Positions 16,558 through 24,933 of a stretch of DNA of 55,153 nucleotides are shown piece by piece. The notes beneath the pieces were generated by a model. It worked only from the letters and a program-made list of their open reading frames with translations, had not been told where the DNA came from and searched no databases. Each line of letters starts with the position of its first letter. The stretch's first letter is position 1. Where the stretch lies: contig JANNED010000340.1 in assembly GCA_031388245.1 (NCBI GenBank), positions 1 through 55,153 of the forward strand, in the 5' to 3' direction. A program made the translations under genes and the position numbers. The stretch is from JANMDU01 sp031388245. GTDB taxonomy: Bacteria > Pseudomonadota > Gammaproteobacteria > Burkholderiales > Burkholderiaceae_C.

Positions 16558-16587
16558 AAAAAAACGCCACGGCTTGCGCCGTGGCGT
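16558..16587 (-). terminator. Terminator of the histidine kinase transcript (minus strand)
   Basis: ACGCCACGGC pairs with GCCGTGGCGT around a 4-nt loop. On the minus strand a run of seven T follows. It lies about 170 bp downstream of the kinase stop codon. Confidence 0.7.
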
Positions 16588-16624
16588 GAAGAAGTCCTCG
16601 AAAGGACATCGTTGGGAGACTGAC

Positions 16625-16726
16625 ATGAAGAGACTGCCGCTTGCAGTACTGAGTGCAATTGTGCTCAATGGAGTGGGCGCAGCACATCCCCAGTTCTGGG
16701 GATTTTTCTTCTGCCGTGTCGCCTAA
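16625..16726 (+). CDS. Possible 33-residue signal-like peptide
   Basis: The ATG at 16625 has a GGGAG site 6 bp upstream. The peptide begins MKRLPLAVLSAIVLNGVGAA, like a signal or membrane peptide, and ends in an aromatic stretch (HPQFWGFFFC). The terminator hairpin lies inside the frame, so full-length translation would require readthrough. It may be an accidental frame in an sRNA. Confidence 0.25.
   Translation: MKRLPLAVLSAIVLNGVGAAHPQFWGFFFCRVA
16686..16707 (+). terminator. Rho-independent terminator
   Basis: ATCCCCAG-TT-CTGGGGAT is followed by TTTTC. It is oriented on the plus strand and would end the short transcript that begins near 16553. Confidence 0.65.
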
Positions 16727-16753
16727 CAGCACCATTTCGTGCGATAAATCACA

Positions 16754-18106
16754 TCAAACAGCAGCCCGTGGCAAGCTCACCACAAACAGAGCGCCGCCGC
16801 CCTCTTCGCGCGGCAGGCATGTCACGCTGCCGCCATGCTGCCTTGCAATCGAGCGCACCAGCGACAGCCCCAAGCCCACACCTCCAGAGCTTTCGCTGGC
16901 TTGCCGGCTGCGATAAAACGGCTCAAAAATGCGTTCGCGCTCAGCAAACGGCACACCCGGCCCGCGATCAGCCACGGCAATGCACAACGCATCGGCTTGC
17001 ACTGTAACCGACAGGCTGACTTCTGGCGCACCTGTGCTCGCAGCGCTTTGGCCGTGCCGCTGCGCGTTTTCTAGCAAATTGCGAATCATGCGGCGCAAAA
17101 GCCTTGCATCGCCGGGCAACACCGCTGCCGCCTGCGCTGAGCCATGGCCTGTCCAATCCAGCGGCACGCTCACCCGTGCGCACTCTTCCGCCGCTAACGC
17201 GAGCACATCGACTTGCTCACGCACCGCCTCATGTGCGCCAACGCTGCTCGCCTGCGTTTGTGCCTCTAAGCGGCTGGCCAGCAAAATTTCATCGATCAGC
17301 GCATCGAGCTCGGCAATATTGCGCGCGAGCTCGGCTTTGAGCGCTGCGCTGGGTGCAGCATCCATCAGCTCCAGCCCCATGCGGATACGCGCCAGGGGCG
17401 AACGCAGCTCATGCGAGGCATTGGCCAGCAAGGATTTTTGCGATTGCACCAACGCCTGCACCTGATCTGCGGCGCGATTAAAGCGCTGCGCGAGATAGGC
17501 CACTTCATCGCGGCCTGATTCATCCACACGCGATTGCAAATCACCAGCGCCCAAGCGCTCTACGCCCCGCTGCAAACTCTCTAATCGCAGCGTGAGCCGG
17601 CGCACCACGGGATAGCTGCCCAAAGCCACGGCCAGTGCAAACGCAACCAGCAGAGCCACAAAACCCACGGAGGGTGGTGAGCCGCGATCGCCCGCACCAC
17701 CCCACCCCAAGCCCCAGCCGCCCAAGCCTGAGCGCGGCTCGCGCATTGGCGGCGCGGCGCCGCCAGCTTCGCCCGGAGTGCCCACACTGCCCGTGCCGCC
17801 ACGGCTGCGCGGCGGCAGAGAAATAGCCAGCTGCTCGCCGCCTTGCACGCCAGAGGGCAACTGCACATGAAACTCGATGCCACGCCCCGGCACGCGCACC
17901 GGCTGCACCGTCGTGCGGCCAATCACATCGCCTGCCGCATTGCGCATCAGCACCTCTCGCGCCGGCACCTCAGCAAGTCGCTCGGCACGGATGCGCTCAG
18001 CCTGCGTGCGCAGCAGCCAACCCACCAAAATCGAGAGCACCAACACAGCCAGCACCACCGCGAGCCACAGGCGCACATACAGACGGTGAAAAAACGGGAT
18101 CTGCAT
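16754..18106 (-). CDS. Sensor histidine kinase
   Basis: The 450-residue protein starts at the ATG at 18106 (MQIPFFHRLYVRLW); the longer frame begins inside a repeat. Helix 1 is at residues 13-32, a periplasmic region spans 33-145 with a Gly/Pro-rich stretch at 100-145, and helix 2 is at 147-165. A HAMP domain follows. The phospho-accepting His232 lies in NASHELRSPLARI. The ATPase part has NLLENAQRHG, DRGPGVP and GVGLGLSLVRSIARQHGG. The signal is unknown; the architecture resembles CpxA/RstB-type kinases. It is encoded 76 bp after its response regulator. Confidence 0.94.
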   Translation of the reverse strand: MQIPFFHRLYVRLWLAVVLAVLVLSILVGWLLRTQAERIRAERLAEVPAREVLMRNAAGDVIGRTTVQPVRVPGRGIEFHVQLPSGVQGGEQLAISLPPRSRGGTGSVGTPGEAGGAAPPMREPRSGLGGWGLGWGGAGDRGSPPSVGFVALLVAFALAVALGSYPVVRRLTLRLESLQRGVERLGAGDLQSRVDESGRDEVAYLAQRFNRAADQVQALVQSQKSLLANASHELRSPLARIRMGLELMDAAPSAALKAELARNIAELDALIDEILLASRLEAQTQASSVGAHEAVREQVDVLALAAEECARVSVPLDWTGHGSAQAAAVLPGDARLLRRMIRNLLENAQRHGQSAASTGAPEVSLSVTVQADALCIAVADRGPGVPFAERERIFEPFYRSRQASESSGGVGLGLSLVRSIARQHGGSVTCLPREEGGGALFVVSLPRAAV

Positions 18107-18128
18107 TTTTATATCAAAACAAGGGAAT

Positions 18129-18170
18129 TGCCGGCGTAATATATGCAAAGTATGCTATTAATTTGATAGT
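18129..18170 (-). repeat. Dispersed hairpin repeat, copy E
   Basis: On the minus strand: ACTAT-N7-ATAGC, then ATACTTTGC, then TTACGCCGGCAA. It lies between the response-regulator and kinase genes and could influence their relative expression. Confidence 0.65.
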
Positions 18171-18182
18171 TATTTTGTGCAA

Positions 18183-18896
18183 CTAATCTTGCTGCTTGGC
18201 AAACACATAGCCCACGCCGCGCACCGTGAGAATGCGCTTGGGCTCTTTCACATCAAGCTCAATGGCCGCCCGAATACGCCCCATATGCACATCAATGGAG
18301 CGATCAAACGCCTCCAGCTCTCGCCCGCGCACAGCCTCCATGATCTGCTCGCGGGTCAACACCCGCCCAGCTCGCTCGGCCAGCGCCACCAGCAAATCAA
18401 ATTGATAAGACGTCAGCTCCACCGCTTGGCCACCCACGCGAACAACCCGCGCATCGCGCTCAATCACCATGCTGCCAAAGATCAGCTGCGCAGACACTGG
18501 GCTTTGCGTATCAGCGCGCGGCATGGCTTGCCGGCGCAGCAGCGCTTTGATGCGAGCGAGCAGCTCTCGCGGCTCAAAAGGCTTGGCCATGTAATCGTCT
18601 GCCCCCAGCTCGAGGCCAATCACGCGCTCCAACGGATCGCCTTTGGCTGTGAGCATGAGCACAGGCGTGTGGCGCACTGGCTCAGGCAATGCGCGCAACC
18701 TGCGACACACCTCCAGCCCATCCATGCCCGGCATCATCACATCCAAGATCAACAGATCGGGCTTGATGATCTCAGTTTGCAGCAAACCAGCTGCGCCATC
18801 TGGCGCGTGGCTCAATTCAAAGCCTTGGGCGCGCAAATATTCGCCGACCATGCCGGCCAAGCGCAAATCATCATCAATCAAAAGAAGCTGAGGCAT
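18183..18896 (-). CDS. OmpR/PhoB-family response regulator
   Basis: The 237-residue protein starts at the ATG at 18896. The receiver domain (residues 1-115) has the acidic pair in LLIDDD, phospho-accepting Asp52 in LLILDVMMPGMDG, and Lys in MLTAKGD. The winged-helix DNA-binding domain (residues 135-235) has ELTSYQFDLLVALAERAGRVLTREQIM and the RGVGYVF end. It pairs with the kinase gene downstream. Its targets are unknown; the nearby M48 protease would fit an envelope-stress role. Confidence 0.95.
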   Translation of the reverse strand: MPQLLLIDDDLRLAGMVGEYLRAQGFELSHAPDGAAGLLQTEIIKPDLLILDVMMPGMDGLEVCRRLRALPEPVRHTPVLMLTAKGDPLERVIGLELGADDYMAKPFEPRELLARIKALLRRQAMPRADTQSPVSAQLIFGSMVIERDARVVRVGGQAVELTSYQFDLLVALAERAGRVLTREQIMEAVRGRELEAFDRSIDVHMGRIRAAIELDVKEPKRILTVRGVGYVFAKQQD

Positions 18897-18981
18897 GCGC
18901 AGATTGTGGCGCGAATGTGTTTCGCGTGTGTAAAGCATTCGCTGGCTCGGCTTTGCCTGCGGCTTGATCTAACATTCAGGC

Positions 18982-21093
18982 ATGACTGCCTATCCTTCTC
19001 CCCCTCAAGGCCTGCATTTGCCCGGCGATCTGTCTGCCAATGTACCGCCTTTCCTGCCCCAAATTCGGCTCTACCAACACTGGCTCGCAGAGCATCGCGG
19101 TTTGCAGTTTGAAAGCTACGCGGCACTGTGGCAATGGTCGGTGACGGATTTGGAAAGCTTTTGGCAATCGATTTGGGACTATTTCGATATTCAATCGCCC
19201 ACGCCGCACAGCGCGGCCTTAGGCGATGACCGCATGCCGCAAGCGCAGTGGTTTGCAGGTGCGCAACTCAACTACGCGGCGCAGGTGCTCAGGCATGCAA
19301 ATGCAGCGCATGCTGCGGGGATGATGGCCATCATCAGCGACAACGAGCGGGGCGAAGTGCGTGAGCTGTCGTGGCCAGAATTGACATCGCAAGTGGCATC
19401 GCTGGCCATCACACTGCAAGAGATCGGCGTGCAGCGCGGAGATCGTGTGGCGGCCTACATGCCCAACATCCCTGAGACGATTGTGGCCAGCTTGGCCTGC
19501 ATGAGCATTGGCGCGGTGTGGAGCGTGTGCGCACCGGATATGGGCACGCCGGCGGTGCTAGACCGCTTCAAACAGATCACGCCGAAGGTGTTGATCGCCG
19601 TCGATGGCGTGCAATACGCCGGCAAAGCATTGGATCGTTCGGCCACCGTGCAGGAGATGTGTGCAGGGCTGGCAAGCGTGACACATTTGCTGCTGCTCCA
19701 AACGGCATGGGGATCATCAAACACTATAAAAACAATAGCAATGCATGTCGACTTTATGTCGGCAATTGACACAAAAGGCTTAAATGTTGAAGCTTTCAAG
19801 CCAGCGATGCTGCCTTTTGACCACCCGTTGTGGATCGTCTATTCCAGCGGCACAACGGGCCTGCCCAAGCCCATTGTGCATGGCCATGGCGGCATCGTGC
19901 TGACACTCTTGGCCATGAAATCTTTGGGCAACGATGTGGGCTGCAGTTATCACCCCAACAGCATGCATGAGCGCTACCACTGGTACAGCTCCACAGGCTG
20001 GGTGATGTGGAATGCGCAGATGGCAGGGCTGGCCACAGGCACAACGATCTGCATCTACGATGGCTCACCATCGGGCTCAAAAGACGCGCCGGATTGGACA
20101 ATACTCTGGCGCTTTTGTGCCAAGCATCGCTGCACATTTTTCGGCGCAGGCGCGGCCTACTGGACGAGCTGCATGAAGGCGGGTGTGAGCGCAGCTGCTT
20201 TGCAAGCAGCCGGGCACGATTTGCGCCGAATTCGAGCGCTGGGCTCCACAGGCTCGCCGCTGCCAGAAGACGTGCAGCGCTGGGGATCCATGCAATTTGA
20301 AGGCATCGGCACGCCAGATATTTTCTGGTGCAACATCTCTGGTGGCACAGATTTTTGTGGTGCTTTCATTGGCAGCCATCGCGAGCTGCCGCAAGTGCCA
20401 GGCCAAATGGACTGTCGCTTGCTCGGCTGCGCTGTCGAGGCATGGAATGAAGAGGGCAAGCCAGTGATCGGCGAGGTGGGCGAGCTCGTTTGCACGCAGC
20501 CCATCCCCTCAATGCCGCTGTATTTTTGGGGCGATGCGCGCAATGAGCGCTATCTGTCGAGCTATTTCGATATGTACAGCACGCACAACAACAAGGGCGA
20601 AAAACGCCTCGTTTGGCGGCATGGCGATTGGCTCAAAATCGGTGCAGACGGCGGCTGCATCATCTATGGCCGCAGCGATGCCACGATCAACCGCGCCGGC
20701 CTGCGCATGGGCACCAGCGAGATTTACGCAGCCGTGGAGGCGCTGCCAGAAGTGCTCGATGCCATGGTGGTGGATTTGGAATACTTGGGCCAAGAGAGTT
20801 TCATGCCACTTTTTGTGGCGCTGCGCCCCGGCCTCGTTTTGACCGATGGCCTCAAAACAAAAATTCACGATGCCATCCGCACACAGCTCTCGCCACGCTT
20901 CGTGCCCAATGAAACGCTGCAAGTTGACAGCATTCCGCGCACTTTAAGCGGCAAAAAACAAGAGCTGCCGATCAAAAAATTGATGCTCGGCCAGCCGCTA
21001 GAGAAGGTCGTGAACAAAGATGCCATGGCAAACCCCGATTGCCTAGATTGGTATGTGCGCTACGCTGAAAAGCATTTGCTCAAACCCCGTTAA
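18982..21093 (+). CDS. Acetoacetate-CoA ligase
   Basis: The enzyme activates acetoacetate with ATP and CoA and allows use of ketone bodies or PHB breakdown products. The 703-residue protein is a little longer than usual (about 650-680). ANL-family motifs are YSSGTTGLPKPIVHGHGG (A3), WYSSTGWVMWN, GSTGSPL, and GRSDATINRAGLRMGTSEIY near the C-terminus. A copy of the dispersed repeat (about codons 247-263) is inserted in frame between the N-terminal domain and the A3 motif, and may explain part of the extra length. The Bug receptor gene follows after 16 bp. Confidence 0.93.
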   Translation: MTAYPSPPQGLHLPGDLSANVPPFLPQIRLYQHWLAEHRGLQFESYAALWQWSVTDLESFWQSIWDYFDIQSPTPHSAALGDDRMPQAQWFAGAQLNYAAQVLRHANAAHAAGMMAIISDNERGEVRELSWPELTSQVASLAITLQEIGVQRGDRVAAYMPNIPETIVASLACMSIGAVWSVCAPDMGTPAVLDRFKQITPKVLIAVDGVQYAGKALDRSATVQEMCAGLASVTHLLLLQTAWGSSNTIKTIAMHVDFMSAIDTKGLNVEAFKPAMLPFDHPLWIVYSSGTTGLPKPIVHGHGGIVLTLLAMKSLGNDVGCSYHPNSMHERYHWYSSTGWVMWNAQMAGLATGTTICIYDGSPSGSKDAPDWTILWRFCAKHRCTFFGAGAAYWTSCMKAGVSAAALQAAGHDLRRIRALGSTGSPLPEDVQRWGSMQFEGIGTPDIFWCNISGGTDFCGAFIGSHRELPQVPGQMDCRLLGCAVEAWNEEGKPVIGEVGELVCTQPIPSMPLYFWGDARNERYLSSYFDMYSTHNNKGEKRLVWRHGDWLKIGADGGCIIYGRSDATINRAGLRMGTSEIYAAVEALPEVLDAMVVDLEYLGQESFMPLFVALRPGLVLTDGLKTKIHDAIRTQLSPRFVPNETLQVDSIPRTLSGKKQELPIKKLMLGQPLEKVVNKDAMANPDCLDWYVRYAEKHLLKPR
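19723..19770 (+). repeat. Dispersed hairpin repeat, copy F (inside the acetoacetate-CoA ligase gene)
   Basis: ACTAT-N7-ATAGC is followed by AATGCATG and TTATGTCGGCAATTG. It aligns with copy I throughout. It is read through in frame, contributing residues such as TIKTIAMHVDFMSAID. Confidence 0.6.
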
Positions 21094-21109
21094 ATGCTAG
21101 GAGATCTGC

Positions 21110-22111
21110 ATGCAACCGACTCGCCGCCAAGCCCTCAAAACCACTTCAGCGCTCATGGCCGCCCCCGCGCTGGCCGCCTCCTCTGCGCTCGTGAGCCCTT
21201 GGGCGCGGGCGCAAGACAAATTTCCCTCGCGCCCGATTTCATTGATCTGCCCTTGGCCTGCTGGCGGTGCCTCGGATGGTGCCGTGCGCGCCATTGGTGA
21301 GGCTTTGGGCCGCGCTTTGGGAAATGCCACAGTGACCATCGACAACAAGCCCGGCGCTGGCGGCACGCTGGGCGCGAACGCCATGCTCACCGCCAAGCCC
21401 GATGGCTACACGCTCACGCAATTGCCGCTGGGCATCTATCGCCTGCCCCACATGCAAAAAATGGCCTTCCACCCGGTCAATGACATCACCCACATCGCCT
21501 GCCTGACGGGCTACACCTTCGGCATCGCCGCCACAGCCGATGCGCCCTTCAAAACCATCAAAGAGATGGTGGCCTGGGCTAGGGCCAACCCCGGCAAACT
21601 TGACTACGGCCACACTGGCACAGGCACCACGCCGCATCTGGCTTTTGAGGAATTTGCCTTCAAAGCAGGCTTCACCACCAACCCCATTCCCTACAAAGGC
21701 TCGGCAGAAATCTTGCAGGCGATTCTGGGCGGGCAAATTCCCGTGATGAGCGGCACCACTGAATTCGTGCCGCATGTGCAATCGGGCAAACTGCGCTATT
21801 TGGCCACCTTAGGCAGCAAGCGAACCAAGGCCTTCCCAGATGTGCCCACCGTCAAAGAAAGTGGCTGGGACACCATCTCCGAATCGCCTTTTGGCATCGG
21901 CGGGCCCAAGGGCTTGGATCCAGCGGTGGTCAAGTTGCTCGAAGGCGCGCTGCAAAAAGTCAGCCAAGATGCCAAGGTGTTGGAAGTTTTTGACAAATTC
22001 CACCAGCCCGTGATCTGGATGGACAGCGCGGAATATTCCCGCTACGCCGTGCGCACCTTCGCGCAAGAACGCGCCACGATTGAACGGCTGGGTTTGCTGC
22101 CAAAGAGCTGA
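21110..22111 (+). CDS. Bug-family tripartite tricarboxylate transporter substrate-binding protein
   Basis: The 333-residue periplasmic receptor has a twin-arginine-like leader (TRRQALK, cleavage after ARA, about residue 35). The family opening PSRPISLICPWPAGGASD is present, with KPGAGGTLGA, the beta-strand loop that binds carboxylate ligands. No TctA/TctB membrane genes are nearby, as is common for the many orphan Bug receptors of Burkholderiales. The ligand is unknown. It probably shares a transcript with the acetoacetate-CoA ligase; AGGAG precedes the ATG. Confidence 0.93.
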   Translation: MQPTRRQALKTTSALMAAPALAASSALVSPWARAQDKFPSRPISLICPWPAGGASDGAVRAIGEALGRALGNATVTIDNKPGAGGTLGANAMLTAKPDGYTLTQLPLGIYRLPHMQKMAFHPVNDITHIACLTGYTFGIAATADAPFKTIKEMVAWARANPGKLDYGHTGTGTTPHLAFEEFAFKAGFTTNPIPYKGSAEILQAILGGQIPVMSGTTEFVPHVQSGKLRYLATLGSKRTKAFPDVPTVKESGWDTISESPFGIGGPKGLDPAVVKLLEGALQKVSQDAKVLEVFDKFHQPVIWMDSAEYSRYAVRTFAQERATIERLGLLPKS

Positions 22112-22122
22112 GTTGTCTTTGC

Positions 22123-22189
22123 ACTATTTTTAGCAATAGTGGTGGTTTCCCAGCGTATTTTCTAATTAGTTTGCTACCAAAAGAGTAGC
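22123..22189 (+). repeat. Dispersed hairpin repeat, tandem partial copies G
   Basis: ACTAT-N8-ATAGT (22123-22140) is followed by AGTTTGCTAC-N7-GTAGC at 22168-22189. The second arm set is the same as in copy D. It lies between the convergent Bug and DMT genes; the GCCGGC end is missing or degraded. Confidence 0.5.
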
Positions 22190-22201
22190 GTCATACCTCG
22201 C

Positions 22202-23104
22202 TCACTCTCGTCGGTTGACCAGCATGATCCCAGCGCCTACCAAACCGATGGCTGTCAGCAAATTCGGCGTGATCGGCTCGCCTAGCCAGAGCGCTGCAAA
22301 AATCAAGGCAAAGACGGGCGTGAGAAACACAAAGGCGCTCATCTTGGCGGCAGGATAGCGCATGAGCATCCACATCCACAGCAAGTAGCTGGCAAATGCG
22401 CCCACTGCCGTTTGTAAAAAAAGCGAAAACCAAGCAAAGCCGCTAAGCTGTGATGCAGCTGGCCAGCGCTCACCAAAAGCCAGCGAGACCAGTGGCAGCG
22501 AGATGGCGCTGCAGATGAGCTGGTAAAACAGCAAGCGCTCGGCGCTGATTTTGGCCAGTGCGCTGGCACGGATCACGACCGTGGTCAAGCCCCAAGAAGC
22601 GCCCGCGAGCAAAGCCAGCACATCGCCCAAGCGCCCAGCGCCCGCCTTTTGCAAGCCTTCCCACAATGCAAACACCACGGCTGCAAATGCGCAGGAGAGC
22701 CCCAGCCATTGCATGCGATTCATGCGCTCAGCTTTCACAAACAGCGGTAACAGCGCGGCCACCCAAAAAGGCGAGGTATAGAGAAATACCGTCACGCGCG
22801 ATGCGTCGGTGTGGCTGAGCGCCAGATAGATGCAGGCAAATTCAAAGCTGAACAAACTGCCCGCCAACAAGCCCACCATCAGCGTGCCGTCACGCACCAG
22901 CAGAGGTATGCCGCGCATGTTGCACCAGATCACCAGCAAAACTGTTGCGCCCACAGCGCGCACTGCCGATTGAAACACCGGCGGCACTTCTGCGATGGTG
23001 GCCTTGGCCAGCACCTGTTGAAAGCCCCAAAACAGGCAGCATCCCAGCAGCAAGACGATGGCCAAGCCGTCTAGGTGATTTTTCCGCGCGGGCGAGAAAT
23101 TCAT
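22202..23104 (-). CDS. DMT superfamily (EamA) exporter
   Basis: The 300-residue protein starts at the ATG at 23104 and has ten predicted membrane helices in two EamA repeats (residues 12-145 and 155-295). LLGCCLFWGFQQVLAKAT and LLAGASWGLTTVVIR are the openings of the two halves. Substrate unknown, often amino acids or small metabolites. It is encoded just 7 bp downstream of the flavin reductase gene. Confidence 0.9.
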   Translation of the reverse strand: MNFSPARKNHLDGLAIVLLLGCCLFWGFQQVLAKATIAEVPPVFQSAVRAVGATVLLVIWCNMRGIPLLVRDGTLMVGLLAGSLFSFEFACIYLALSHTDASRVTVFLYTSPFWVAALLPLFVKAERMNRMQWLGLSCAFAAVVFALWEGLQKAGAGRLGDVLALLAGASWGLTTVVIRASALAKISAERLLFYQLICSAISLPLVSLAFGERWPAASQLSGFAWFSLFLQTAVGAFASYLLWMWMLMRYPAAKMSAFVFLTPVFALIFAALWLGEPITPNLLTAIGLVGAGIMLVNRRE

Positions 23105-23111
23105 GCGGGCT

Positions 23112-23621
23112 TCACAAAGGATGCTCGGTATAAAACCGCCCGCCATGAAACAGCAATGGCGAGCGAGTCGCATCGTGTCGGCAAGAGATCACCTCGCCCA
23201 CCAAGATCACATGATCGCCCTCTGGATACTGGCTGCGGCTGGTGCATTCAAACACCGCTGCACAGCCCGATAAGAGCGGCACACCACCTATGCCTTCTTG
23301 GCGCTCAATGCCTTCAAAGCGATTGGCCATTTTGCTGGCAAAGCGCTCAGCCAACAACTGCTGCTCAACCGATAAGACATGAATCGCATAATGTTTGGCT
23401 TGCAAAAAAACTTGCAGCGTGCCGGCCTTCAAACCCAGACTCCATAGCACCAATGGGGGCGTGAGAGACACGGAATTGAAGGAGTTGGCCGTCAGGCCCA
23501 TCAAGCTGCCATCGGGCGCTCGCGCGGTAACGATGGTCACGCCGGTTGCAAACAAGCCCAACGCGGCGCGGAGCGCATGAGGCGTGAGCGCAGAAGCAGA
23601 TAACGAAGGAGAGGAAGGCAC
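23112..23621 (-). CDS. Flavin reductase family protein (FMN-binding split barrel)
   Basis: A protein of about 169 residues if it starts at the GTG at 23621; there is no ATG before the conserved N-terminus (LRAALGLFATGVTIVTA). The much longer frame up to 24209 is antisense to the next gene and not believed. The family pattern GLTANSFNSVSLTPPLVLWSL and the FMN/NADH-site end GDHVILVGEVISC are clear. Such proteins give reduced flavin to two-component monooxygenases. No oxygenase partner is adjacent. Confidence 0.85.
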   Translation of the reverse strand: MPSSPSLSASALTPHALRAALGLFATGVTIVTARAPDGSLMGLTANSFNSVSLTPPLVLWSLGLKAGTLQVFLQAKHYAIHVLSVEQQLLAERFASKMANRFEGIERQEGIGGVPLLSGCAAVFECTSRSQYPEGDHVILVGEVISCRHDATRSPLLFHGGRFYTEHPL

Positions 23622-23681
23622 AGTGAATGTATTTGGCAATTTAAGATAGTATGCCCGCAACCCAAACGCCCCACGCCAGCC

Positions 23682-24782
23682 ATGACTTATCCGCTCCACC
23701 TCGAACCCCATTGGATAGACACTTTTGAGACTTTGCTGCGCCGCTGCGCCCTGCAAAGCGGCGAGACGGTGGCGATTTTGGGTGAGAGCCAATCTCGCCC
23801 TGAACTGATGGAAGCCATGCGCCACGCCTGCGCCCGCATGGGTGCGCAAGCCTTCATGCTCACGCTGCCCACACGGCCGACTGTCTCCAACTTGTCTGGC
23901 GTATCCAGCGCATCCAGCTTGCCCACGCCGATCATCCGCTCCACCGGTGCAAGCACGGCGATTGCAGGCATGGCAGCCGTGATCAACGCGCTGGCCGCTT
24001 GCCATCTGGTGATCGACTGCACAGTCGAGGGCTTGATGCATGCACCCGAGCTGCCTGCGATCCTCCGAGGCAATGGCATCACACAGCCGCGTGCCATCTA
24101 CATCAGCCACGAACACCCCGAAGTGCTTTGTCGCCTCTTGCCTGACGACACGCTGGAGCAGACCGTCAAAATGCACAGCAAACGGTTGCGAGGCACGAAA
24201 AAAATGCAAGTAACCAGCCTTGCCGGCACAGATTTGCAGATCGCCCTAGAGGCCGCGCCCAGCGGTGGCAATTGGGGCTACACGACCAAGCCCGGCACGA
24301 TGACGCATTTCCCCGGTGGCTTGGTGCTCGCCTTTCCCAAAGCTGGCAGCGTCAATGGCCGCTTGGTGCTGGGTGTGGGCGATGTGAATTTGGCATTCAA
24401 ACGCTATATCGAGCAACCGATTTCGCTCACAATTGAAGAGGATCACATCACAGCCATCGAAGGATCAGGCGTGGATGCGCAGCTCATGCGCGAATATCTC
24501 GCTGCTTGGGCAGCGAGCGATGGCCACCACGCGGCTTATGCCGTCTCGCATGTGGGCTACGGGCTCCATCCCGCAGCGCGATTTGACAGCATGGCGATGT
24601 TTGACAAACGCGATTTCAACGGCACAGAGCTGCGCTGCGCAGCGGGGAGCTTTCTCTACAGCACCGGTGCCAATGAAACCGCTAGGCGCTATACCTTAGG
24701 ACACTTTGATCTGCCCCTCAAACACTGCACAGTATTACTCGATGACAAAGCGGTGGTGCGCGATGGTGTGATCGTGGCCTGA
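23682..24782 (+). CDS. NicX-like 2,5-dihydroxypyridine 5,6-dioxygenase / M29-like protein
   Basis: The 366-residue protein matches NicX of the nicotinate pathway over the whole C-terminal half. NicX is a non-haem Fe(II) enzyme that opens the 2,5-dihydroxypyridine ring to N-formylmaleamate. Residues aligning with the iron-site region are His290 (VSHVGYGL), Ser327 (FLYSTGAN), and His341 with Asp343 (GHFDLPL). WGYTTKPGTMTHFPGG resembles the family. No other nic gene is in the window, so the substrate may be another hydroxylated N-heterocycle. The last 28 codons are duplicated 10 kb away at the right end of the island. Confidence 0.75.
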   Translation: MTYPLHLEPHWIDTFETLLRRCALQSGETVAILGESQSRPELMEAMRHACARMGAQAFMLTLPTRPTVSNLSGVSSASSLPTPIIRSTGASTAIAGMAAVINALAACHLVIDCTVEGLMHAPELPAILRGNGITQPRAIYISHEHPEVLCRLLPDDTLEQTVKMHSKRLRGTKKMQVTSLAGTDLQIALEAAPSGGNWGYTTKPGTMTHFPGGLVLAFPKAGSVNGRLVLGVGDVNLAFKRYIEQPISLTIEEDHITAIEGSGVDAQLMREYLAAWAASDGHHAAYAVSHVGYGLHPAARFDSMAMFDKRDFNGTELRCAAGSFLYSTGANETARRYTLGHFDLPLKHCTVLLDDKAVVRDGVIVA

Positions 24783-24785
24783 GTT
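24698..24785 (+). repeat. 88-bp direct repeat, left copy (3' end of the NicX-like gene)
   Basis: Bases 24698-24785 match 34751-34838 with one difference (C at 24773, T at 34826). The left copy is in frame and completes the gene. The two copies bound a segment of 9,965 bp. Confidence 0.95.
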
Positions 24786-24933
24786 TTAAGCGAAATACCG
24801 TACCGAGAATGGATGAAGCGCCCTGTTGCCTTTATCTCTTGCTCGCGCGTGCTTAGCGAGAAGGTAGGGTCTATCTAGCCACAAAACCAATGATCCATGA
24901 CTCGATTTATGACCTTTTACACACCATTAGAAG

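Larger units (their letters stand above)
16553..16707 (+). ncRNA. Candidate small RNA (or small-peptide mRNA)
   Basis: The predicted transcript starts downstream of the promoter at 16518-16546. It contains a perfect 10-bp hairpin (16564-16587), a GTCCT-CGAA-AGGAC tetraloop hairpin at about 16595 and ends at the terminator at 16686-16707. It covers most of the 259-bp gap between the divergent M48 and histidine kinase genes. No RNA family is recognised. Confidence 0.4.

Noticed and set aside
23622..24209. N-terminal extension of the flavin reductase frame
   Set aside because: It is antisense to the NicX-like gene and has no family similarity; the conserved protein begins near 23621.
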